Of a DNA stretch of 7,754 bases, positions 1-5,825 are shown piece by piece. The DNA is from CAYFQH01 sp964345215 (GTDB taxonomy: Bacteria > Bacillota > Clostridia > Christensenellales > Aristaeellaceae). The notes under the pieces were generated by a model, which saw only the letters and a list, made by a program, of their open reading frames with translations, was not told the origin of the DNA and did no database searches. The stretch lies in assembly GCA_964345215.1 (NCBI GenBank), contig CAYFQH010000069.1:1-7754 (forward strand). The letters are read 5' to 3'. Both the position numbers and the translations under genes were made by a program. Position 1 is the first letter of the stretch, and each line of letters starts with the position of its first letter.

Positions 1-2900
1 TTGGTTTCATCCTCCACATCGCTTAACTGGGTATAAATGCTGGCACAAAGGCCTGTGGGGATAAGGGGCAAAATTTCTTTTTCGTATAAATGAATCAGTT
101 CTTTTTCAAAGTTTTCCATGGTGTCAAACTTTTTATAGCCATGCACTCGTTTGGTGTTAAATACATGACCCGGGGCGTTGTAGGAGTAGCCCCCAAATTC
201 TGATAAAACCAAGGGCCGTTTACCCATGGGCAGCTTTACAGCCTTAAAGTATACATGGTAGCTATCCACATCGCTGTTTTGCTGCCAAAACCAGCCCGAG
301 GTGGCATCGATAAAGCGGGAAGCATCGATTTTTTTAGCAAGATCATAAATTCTATCGGCTTCAAACTGGCCCCAGCCCTCGTTAAAAAGGGTCCAGTAGC
401 AAATACTGGGGAAGAAATCAAGGTAGGCCATGGTTTCTTTCATTTGGGCGGTAAAAATATCTTTTTGCTTTTGGCTTCGATTAAAAAACCGGTCGCTCAT
501 TTTGATGGCCCCAAGGTTGGGCAAAATCGTATCCCGCAGGTAATGGTAGTGGCCGTTGTTAACCAAATCCTGAAAAACCACCATGCCCAGGCTATCGCAC
601 AGGTAATAAAAAAGGGCGGGTTCTACTTTAATGTGCTTGCGCAGGGTGTTAAAGCCCAGGGCCTTGGTTTTTAAAATATCATCCTTATAGCCTTGTAAGG
701 TGGCAGGCAGGTAAATGCCATCGCTAAAATAGCCCTGGTCCAAAAGCCCGTGAAAGAAATAAGGCTTGCCGTTTAAACACAGCCGGGGAAGGCCCCCTAT
801 TAATTGAGTGGTAAGGGTTCGAAGGGCAAAGTAGCTCTCCACCAAATCCTCCCCTGAGGAGAGGGTGCAGTGGTATAAATAAGGGTCTTCCGGTGACCAG
901 TGGCGGGGATTTTGAATATGAATGGTATGGCTATGGCCGGTAAAAGATTCCTCAATGGGGCCAAAAGGTGTTTGAATGGTGATGCGCTTTTCATCGCTAC
1001 CCCCTAAAACAAAAAGGGTTATCTTGTTAAGGGCCGGTTCAAAGCGAAGGCTTTCAATATGGTTTTGGGGCACACTTTCAAGCCACACACTTTGCCAAAT
1101 GCCGCTGACCGGGGTGTACCACATACCACCCCGGTTGTTTTTTTGCTTGCCCCAAGGGTAATCATGGTTTAGATCATCCTCCACAATTACCTCTAAGATA
1201 TTTTGAGGCTGCAAGTAAGGGGTAATGTTTACTGTAAAAGGCAAATAACCCCCTTCATGGCGGGTAATGTGCCTGCCGTTTAGCACCACCGTGGTAATTT
1301 GGTCTACCGCCCCAAAATGTAAAAGCACCTGGTCTTTCTGAAAGCCTTGGGGCAGGGCAAAGGTTTTACGGTAGTATAAATCTGTTTTACCCTCATGCCC
1401 CCTTTTGATGCCTGATAGCTTACTTTGCGGAGGAAAGGGGACGGTAATGGTTTCAAAAGCATCAGGCTGGGTGCCCCGTTTACTGTAGGCAAATGCCCAA
1501 GGGCCGTTTAAGCTTAAGTAACTGCCCCGTTTTAGCTGAGGCCGGGGGTATTCCTGCCAGGGGGCCTTGGGGTTCAAATCTTTTTCGTAGGGGGTGGTGA
1601 GGTTTTCAAAGACCGGCTTAATTTTTTTACTAACCATCATCACAAAGGGGATAACAAGTAACAGCACCACCAAGGCCGCTGCAAAAATATTTTGATTGGG
1701 TAAAAAGGAAAATGTGCCGTCGTCGTTTAAAATCTGCTGGGCGTTGCGTAGCACTCCTGCCCCGATAGCCGGGCCGATGATACCGGGAATAAACACCTGA
1801 GCCACAATACGCAGCCCCTGAAACATGCCGGCACGGTTTTTGGGAATATGATCGCGGATAACCGCCCCAAAAACCGCCATGCCCATTAAGTAGCCGCACA
1901 TCATCGCCAGAGAACCTATAAACACCGGGGGAATTTGGGTAAATAAAAGCAATATAATATAGCCCAGGCCCAGCAGTAAAAGGGCCGGAACAGCAGCGGC
2001 CTTAAAGCCTTTTTGGTCGTAGCGTTTGCCGTACAGGGCAGTAACCAAGGCTGCTATCATAATGGCAGGGGCCATAATCAGCACATAGTTATTAAGGGCC
2101 AGGGTTTCGCTGTAATACAAAATTAAGTAGGGCATAAAAACACTGATAGAAATGCCGAAAAGGGCGAAGGCCCCTAAGGCGTAGTAAAGCTGGGGCAGTT
2201 CTTTTATAACCTTTGGCCTAAAGCCATAGAAGATGTTTTTAAAGTAATGCTGGTTTTCCTTTGTTTCAATCTTCACATCTTCAATAAGCCAAAAACCTAA
2301 AAGCCCTAAAATAAACACCACAGCGCCAATAATAAGAAATATAATACTCCAGCTTTGAGCCAGGGATAGATCAAAGAACATAAAGCCCCCAAAAACCACT
2401 AAAATGGCTAAAAGAGGCATCATGGCATTTACCCCCTCCACCTTGCCACGGATGGGTTCGGGGGTGGCATCGGTAAGCCAGGCATTAAAGGCGGCATCGT
2501 TGGCGGTGGAACCAAAGAAGGTCATCACACAGTCTAATATAATGGTTAACGCTATACCCACCCCGGCGGCAGAAAGGGCGGCAGGGAACCAGCGGGCAAT
2601 CCATTCCACCCTAAGCAAGGCAAAGGCTGAAATGGACAATCCCCAAAAAAGGTAACCCAGGGTAATAAATATTTTACGCTTGCCCAGTTTATCACTTAAG
2701 GGGCCAATAAAAATGGTGGTGAGGGTGGCCACTGCAGCCGATGCCCCTACCATTAAGGAAATTTGCCCCGGGGAAGCCTTGAACATTTTGTAGATAAACA
2801 CGTTTAAATACATGTTTTCCACCACCCAGGCCACTTGCCCTATCAGGCCGAAAACAACCAGGGATAGCCAAAATTTTTTACCAGGAGTTTTGGCGCTCAT
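1..2900 (-). CDS. MFS sugar transporter fused to GH2 glycosidase (3' end outside window)
   Basis: One open frame of 966 complete codons joins a transporter to a beta-glycosidase. Residues 1-424 form about 12 hydrophobic helices, with an MFS motif A (GPLSDKLGKRK, 66-76) and a second-half counterpart (RDHIPKNRAGMFQG). An even helix count puts the C-terminus in the cytoplasm. A short linker (about 425-447) leads to GH2: sugar-binding jelly roll (about 448-610, with GGMWYTP and GIWQSVWLE), Ig-like domain (about 611-705), and TIM barrel from about 709. FNEGWGQF holds the acid/base Glu841 and SEFGG the nucleophile Glu901. The frame runs off the edge at IYTQLSDVEDET, near the usual GH2 end, so probably only tens of residues are missing. 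ATG at 2900 is preferred over ATG at 2903 because the ribosome site AGAGGTG (2906-2912) is 5 nt from it rather than 2. Inference: a beta-galactoside or beta-glucuronide is imported and cleaved at the membrane. The substrate cannot be read from sequence. Confidence 0.93.
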   Translation of the reverse strand, partial: MSAKTPGKKFWLSLVVFGLIGQVAWVVENMYLNVFIYKMFKASPGQISLMVGASAAVATLTTIFIGPLSDKLGKRKIFITLGYLFWGLSISAFALLRVEWIARWFPAALSAAGVGIALTIILDCVMTFFGSTANDAAFNAWLTDATPEPIRGKVEGVNAMMPLLAILVVFGGFMFFDLSLAQSWSIIFLIIGAVVFILGLLGFWLIEDVKIETKENQHYFKNIFYGFRPKVIKELPQLYYALGAFALFGISISVFMPYLILYYSETLALNNYVLIMAPAIMIAALVTALYGKRYDQKGFKAAAVPALLLLGLGYIILLLFTQIPPVFIGSLAMMCGYLMGMAVFGAVIRDHIPKNRAGMFQGLRIVAQVFIPGIIGPAIGAGVLRNAQQILNDDGTFSFLPNQNIFAAALVVLLLVIPFVMMVSKKIKPVFENLTTPYEKDLNPKAPWQEYPRPQLKRGSYLSLNGPWAFAYSKRGTQPDAFETITVPFPPQSKLSGIKRGHEGKTDLYYRKTFALPQGFQKDQVLLHFGAVDQITTVVLNGRHITRHEGGYLPFTVNITPYLQPQNILEVIVEDDLNHDYPWGKQKNNRGGMWYTPVSGIWQSVWLESVPQNHIESLRFEPALNKITLFVLGGSDEKRITIQTPFGPIEESFTGHSHTIHIQNPRHWSPEDPYLYHCTLSSGEDLVESYFALRTLTTQLIGGLPRLCLNGKPYFFHGLLDQGYFSDGIYLPATLQGYKDDILKTKALGFNTLRKHIKVEPALFYYLCDSLGMVVFQDLVNNGHYHYLRDTILPNLGAIKMSDRFFNRSQKQKDIFTAQMKETMAYLDFFPSICYWTLFNEGWGQFEADRIYDLAKKIDASRFIDATSGWFWQQNSDVDSYHVYFKAVKLPMGKRPLVLSEFGGYSYNAPGHVFNTKRVHGYKKFDTMENFEKELIHLYEKEILPLIPTGLCASIYTQLSDVEDET
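1617..1631 (-). other. Seven-A run at the transporter/hydrolase junction, possible slippage site
   Basis: On the coding strand the junction reads AGT AAA AAA ATT AAG, with seven consecutive A residues at 1622-1628, just after the last transmembrane helix. Slipping back one base, or adding one A in the transcript, gives AAA AAA AAT TAA. That ends the protein immediately as a stand-alone transporter. No ribosome site or suitable start codon is visible nearby for separate translation of the GH2 part. The run and the -1 stop are seen directly; use as a recoding site is only a possibility, and no stimulatory structure was identified. Confidence 0.4.
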
Positions 2901-2944
2901 CATAACACCTCTTACATTATTTTTAAATAGGATAGGCTACCTTG

Positions 2945-2972
2945 ATTATAGAAAAAAGCCTCCTTTTGTCAA
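2945..2972 (-). promoter_or_regulatory. Consensus sigma-A promoter for the MFS-GH2 gene
   Basis: On the minus strand a perfect TTGACA (2967-2972) and a perfect TATAAT (2945-2950) are separated by 16 bp. The predicted transcription start is near 2938, giving a leader of roughly 38 nt that carries the AGAGGTG ribosome site. The gene is therefore probably transcribed independently of the EEP pair that ends 256 bp upstream. I saw no clear palindromic operator or catabolite-responsive element next to it. Confidence 0.8.
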
Positions 2973-3000
2973 TGAAAGAAGACTTTTTTGAAGGAGTAAC

Positions 3001-3051
3001 TAAAGTGCTGTAAAAAACGGCTTCTTTTTAATTGCTGATTTTTTACTTTAT
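3001..3051 (-). other. AT-rich imperfect inverted repeat, possible weak terminator after the EEP pair
   Basis: In the minus-strand gap after the second EEP gene, TAAAGTAAAAAA can pair with TTTTTT and ACTTTA across a 5-nt bulge. The repeat lies before the promoter of the MFS-GH2 gene. The stem is almost entirely A-T and has no clean GC core, so termination here is a weak inference. The rest of the gap (2973-3155) holds no convincing reading frame. An AGGAGG at about 3069-3074 is not followed by a start codon at a usable distance. Confidence 0.25.
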
Positions 3052-3155
3052 AGAAAGGGTGTTATTGCCTCCTGCTTTTTTTTATCCCCTCCCCCACACT
3101 TTAGGCTTTGGGTTTTTTGACAAACTTAGAAGGGAATAAACCTCTATATATCTTT

Positions 3156-3917
3156 TTATACCCTCCAATCCACCACCAGGGCCACATGGTCGGAATAAAA
3201 AACTTCATCAGGGCTTTTATACCAAGTTTTTAGGGGAAAGGGTTGATCGTTCACATTGGTAAAAATATAATCAATTTTTTGTTTCCTTTCCATTTCTCCA
3301 AAACCGTGGTAGGTAAAAGAGGGGGATGTAGAAATATCCTTTATTTTTAATGAGTTGTTTGCAACCAGGGTATATTCCGGGCAGGAGGGGCTAAAGTTAA
3401 AGTCTCCCACCCAAAAAAAAGGGGAAGGCCAGCGGTTCAGCTCTTCTTTTATAAAGCCCATCACCTGCTCAAGGCCCTTTGCTCGGGCCGGGGAGTTGAT
3501 ATGGTCTAAGTGGGTGTTATAAAAGGCAAAAAGGGTTTTACTTGTTTGGTGATAAAAACGGCCCCAGGTGCAAATGCGGGGATAGTTGCTTTGGCCGGGA
3601 TAACGGCTGCCTGCTACCCTTGGGGAGGGCGACAGCCAAAAGGTATCCAAGGCATGGAGTTCCAACTCATCTTTTAAATAAGCAATGGGGCAGCCTTCCC
3701 CTTGATAATCTTTTTCCCGACCATGGCCAATAAAGGTGTACTGGGGCAGGGCTGATTTTAAGCAATCCAGCATAGAGGCGGTTACTTCTTGAAGGCCCAT
3801 GATGGTCGGCCGTTCTTTTAAAAATTGGGAAATAATGGTGCTTTTGCGTGTGTTAAAGGCGTTTGGCCCATCTTCCGGGGTGGCTGCTCCCATGTTAAAG
3901 GTGCCTAAGGTAATCAT
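3156..3917 (-). CDS. Endonuclease/exonuclease/phosphatase (EEP) family protein, copy B
   Basis: A 253-residue single-domain protein of the DNase I-like EEP superfamily, which cleaves phosphodiester or phosphomonoester bonds using a divalent metal. The family's active-site series is intact: Asn8 (GTFNM), Glu44 (GLQE), His136 and Asp138 (YNTHLDH), Asp172 and Asn174 (GDFNF), Asp216 (IDYIFTN), and Asp243-His244 (SDH). There is no signal peptide or membrane segment, so it should be cytoplasmic. The length fits a minimal EEP domain with no accessory domain. AGGAGG sits 6 nt before the ATG at 3917. It is the second gene of a two-gene operon, 20 bp after copy A, and about half identical to it. The substrate is unknown: nucleic acids, inositol or other phosphate esters, and phospholipid-type diesters all occur in this superfamily. 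Confidence 0.9.
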   Translation of the reverse strand: MITLGTFNMGAATPEDGPNAFNTRKSTIISQFLKERPTIMGLQEVTASMLDCLKSALPQYTFIGHGREKDYQGEGCPIAYLKDELELHALDTFWLSPSPRVAGSRYPGQSNYPRICTWGRFYHQTSKTLFAFYNTHLDHINSPARAKGLEQVMGFIKEELNRWPSPFFWVGDFNFSPSCPEYTLVANNSLKIKDISTSPSFTYHGFGEMERKQKIDYIFTNVNDQPFPLKTWYKSPDEVFYSDHVALVVDWRV

Positions 3918-3937
3918 TTTAAACCTCCTAGTATAAA

Positions 3938-4696
3938 CTAAGGCTCCCAGGCCACAATCAGGCCCCGGTGATCAGATAAAAAATCTCCCTGAGGGCTTTT
4001 TTCCCATAAGGAAAGAGGAAACGCTTTTTTTTCGATGTTTGTAAAAATATAATCAATAGAAGAAAGGCCCCTTTTTTGAAAGCCGTGATAAGTATAGTCA
4101 AACCCCTTTACCAGGTTTTGAAGGGGTAGGTAAGGGCTGCCAAACAAGGCATACTCTTTTTTTCGGGGGGTAAAATTAAAATCGCCTACAACAAACAGGG
4201 GGAGGGTTTCTTCTGCTTGATGGGCAATAATGGTTTGGATGATTTGCTTAATGGCCTTTTTACGGGCATAGGGGCTTATATGATCCAAATGGGTATTGTA
4301 AAAGCGGAAGCGTTTTTGGCTAGCCTTATGATAAAAAACAGCCCAGGTGCAAATACGAGGGTAGGGGCTTTGCCAAAAATAGCGGCTGCCGGGAATGGTG
4401 GGGGTGGGAGAGAGCCAGAAGGTATCGTAGCGGTGGAGGGAAAGGGTGCTTTTTAAATAGACAATAGGGCTTTTTTCGCCGCTAAAATCCTTATTGCGGC
4501 TGCTGCCGATTAAAGCATATTGGGGCAGGTTCTCTTTTAAATAGGCCGCCATGGGCGGGGTGATCTCTTGCAGGCCCATAAGGGTCGGCAACTGATCTAA
4601 AAATTGGGCTATCATCAGGGGTTTTCGGTTATCAAAACGGCGGGCACCATCAATTTTCGTATCTACCCGCATATTAAAAGTGCCTAGGGTTATCAT
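3938..4696 (-). CDS. Endonuclease/exonuclease/phosphatase (EEP) family protein, copy A
   Basis: A 252-residue EEP-fold protein, tandem paralogue of the gene that follows it. Active-site residues match copy B position for position: Asn8, Glu44, His136, Asp138, Asp172, Asn174, then Asp215 and Asp242-His243 after a one-residue gap. My by-eye alignment gives about 128 identities over 252 positions, including a shared SRY..(Q)S.YPRICTW block at about 104-118. The start at 4696 is chosen because AAGGAGG (4704-4710) lies 7 nt upstream. An in-frame ATG at 4750 would add 18 residues, but it lies upstream of the -10 box and lacks a ribosome site. No export signal is present from the chosen start, so it should be cytoplasmic. 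The reaction is phosphoester hydrolysis by family; the substrate cannot be named. Confidence 0.9.
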   Translation of the reverse strand: MITLGTFNMRVDTKIDGARRFDNRKPLMIAQFLDQLPTLMGLQEITPPMAAYLKENLPQYALIGSSRNKDFSGEKSPIVYLKSTLSLHRYDTFWLSPTPTIPGSRYFWQSPYPRICTWAVFYHKASQKRFRFYNTHLDHISPYARKKAIKQIIQTIIAHQAEETLPLFVVGDFNFTPRKKEYALFGSPYLPLQNLVKGFDYTYHGFQKRGLSSIDYIFTNIEKKAFPLSLWEKSPQGDFLSDHRGLIVAWEP

Positions 4697-4721
4697 GGCT
4701 ATGCCTCCTTGCCTTAAAAAT

Positions 4722-4750
4722 ATTATATAAAGAAAAATGATTTTATGCAA
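4722..4750 (-). promoter_or_regulatory. Promoter of the EEP operon
   Basis: On the minus strand a perfect TATAAT (4722-4727) is preceded, after 17 bp, by TTGCAT (4745-4750), which matches the -35 consensus only in its first three bases. Transcription would begin near 4715, a few bases before the AAGGAGG ribosome site, giving a very short leader. The promoter lies back to back with the one for fdhD. Confidence 0.6.
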
Positions 4751-4762
4751 AAAAGAAAACTG

Positions 4763-4791
4763 TTGACAGGTAAAATGGAAGATGGTACCTT
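4763..4791 (+). promoter_or_regulatory. Probable promoter of fdhD
   Basis: A perfect TTGACA (4763-4768) is followed after 17 bp by TACCTT (4786-4791). That is a poor -10 match, but a TG one base before it gives an extended -10 context. The predicted start near 4798 leaves almost no leader before the ribosome site at 4800-4805. The weak -10 box may mean low or activator-dependent expression. Confidence 0.4.
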
Positions 4792-4810
4792 TAACCGGTA
4801 GGTGATAAAA

Positions 4811-5596
4811 ATGAAAAACAAGGGATATGAAACCGTATCCATCAGGCGCTACAGCGGTTCAAATAGCATAGAGGAAACCACCCGAAACCTGCTGACGGAA
4901 GAGGTTTTGCAGGTATATATCAATAAAAAATTGGCCATGAAGATGGTTTGCACTTTTGATAACTTAAAAGAGCTGGTTATAGGGCATTTATACTCTGAAG
5001 GTGTTATTCAAAAGGCAAGTGACGTAACGGAACTACGGCTTTTTGCTGATGAGAAAAAGGCCTTTGTAAGCCTTTTGCAGGCGGAGGATAAGATACGCCC
5101 CTTTGAAATGAACTCCTGCAACAACGGGCCAGGGGGTATCATCGGCCGAGAAAGGCCCCTGCTCTTGCCCAAGAAGAAGGAAAAACCCTTTCCATGGCAG
5201 CCACAGTGGATTTTTGACTTGGGTACTCTGTTTGCCGAAGGGGCCCCCTTATACGAAAAAACCCATGCTATACACAGTTGTATGCTGATGAAAAAGGGCG
5301 AATTTTTTTGCCTGTGTGAAGACATTGGGCGTCACAACGCTTTAGATAAGGCAATCGGCAAGGCTTTAATGGGTGATGTTCCCTTGGAGGAGAGTATTTT
5401 ATACACCAGCGGGCGGATGCCCCTGGACATGGTAAGAAAGGCCATACGGGCAGGGGCAGGGCTTTTAGCCAGCAATACGGTACCCACCAAAGAGGCCGTG
5501 GTACTGGCTGCAAAGTATAATTTGACTCTGATTGGCAAGGTTCGCCCTGATGCTTTTGAGTTGTATACGCCGGCACCGGCAATTCTAAAATCATAG
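4811..5596 (+). CDS. fdhD: Formate dehydrogenase accessory sulfurtransferase FdhD
   Basis: FdhD passes sulfur from a cysteine desulfurase to the molybdenum or tungsten bis-guanine-dinucleotide cofactor of formate dehydrogenases, which need it for activity. The 261-residue protein shows the family signatures: HAIHSCMLMKKGEF (about 152-165), EDIGRHNALDKAIG (170-183), SGRMPLDMV (200-208), a glycine- and alanine-rich helix, then NTVPTKEAV and LTLIGKVRP near the C-terminus. The usual two-cysteine loop (C-x-x-C) is reduced to one cysteine, Cys103 in NSCNNGPGG. ATG at 4811 is chosen because AGGTGA (4800-4805) lies 5 nt upstream. An in-frame GTG at 4802 overlaps that site and is unlikely to be used. 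It stands alone between two unrelated units, with no dehydrogenase or cofactor gene in view. Confidence 0.93.
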   Translation: MKNKGYETVSIRRYSGSNSIEETTRNLLTEEVLQVYINKKLAMKMVCTFDNLKELVIGHLYSEGVIQKASDVTELRLFADEKKAFVSLLQAEDKIRPFEMNSCNNGPGGIIGRERPLLLPKKKEKPFPWQPQWIFDLGTLFAEGAPLYEKTHAIHSCMLMKKGEFFCLCEDIGRHNALDKAIGKALMGDVPLEESILYTSGRMPLDMVRKAIRAGAGLLASNTVPTKEAVVLAAKYNLTLIGKVRPDAFELYTPAPAILKS

Positions 5597-5763
5597 AAGA
5601 AGAGGTATTGGCCCTGTGGTTTTGCCTTGAAGAAGGACATAATAAGCAGCAAAGAGAGACTAAAGAAAAAAAAGGCCTCTAAGGCAATGTACATGTAAGA
5701 CGCTGTGTTTTTCCTGCAGGGAGCAAAAGGAAGGCATTGTGTAAAAAGAGCCTAAACTTATAG
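5597..5763. other. Convergent gap with no gene seen
   Basis: This stretch follows the fdhD stop codon and precedes the shared terminator. It is purine-rich on the plus strand, and I find no reading frame with a ribosome site or a family-like product on either strand. It is probably just the 3' untranslated region of fdhD. Confidence 0.5.
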
Positions 5764-5799
5764 AAAAACACCCCTGTGTTTTTATACAAGGGTGTTTTT
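5764..5799. terminator. Bidirectional intrinsic terminator between fdhD and the ABC operon
   Basis: AAAAACACCC (5764-5773) pairs perfectly with GGGTGTTTTT (5790-5799) around a 16-nt loop that can form three further pairs. On both strands the GC part of the stem is followed by a T run, so it can stop transcripts from fdhD (plus) and from the binding-protein gene (minus), whose stop codon is 26 bp away. Confidence 0.88.
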
Positions 5800-5825
5800 T
5801 ATATTGCTGCTTTATTTAGCAGGGA

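Noticed and set aside
1630..1899. An 89-codon minus-strand frame over the transporter
   Set aside because: It lies in another phase inside the transporter-hydrolase frame, has no ribosome site, and its product resembles no protein family.
2952..2996. Apparent inverted repeats near the MFS-GH2 promoter (AAAAAAG/CTTTTTT and CTCCTT/AAGGAG)
   Set aside because: The arms interleave instead of nesting, so they do not form a simple hairpin, and they are short and of low complexity. Not enough to call an operator.
4697..4750. N-terminal extension of EEP copy A from an ATG at 4750, with a hydrophobic stretch like a signal peptide
   Set aside because: The strong AAGGAGG site serves the ATG at 4696, the paralogue starts at exactly that point, and the TATAAT box lies inside the extension, so it would not be transcribed from this promoter.
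5666..5685. Short hairpin (GCCT/AGGC) followed by eight T residues on the minus strand
   Set aside because: The stem is only 4 bp with a 3-nt loop. The much stronger terminator at 5764-5799 already ends the minus-strand operon before it.
5008..5694. Several minus-strand frames of 105-120 codons opposite fdhD
   Set aside because: fdhD is clearly real on the plus strand. These frames lack ribosome sites and family features and are antisense by-products.
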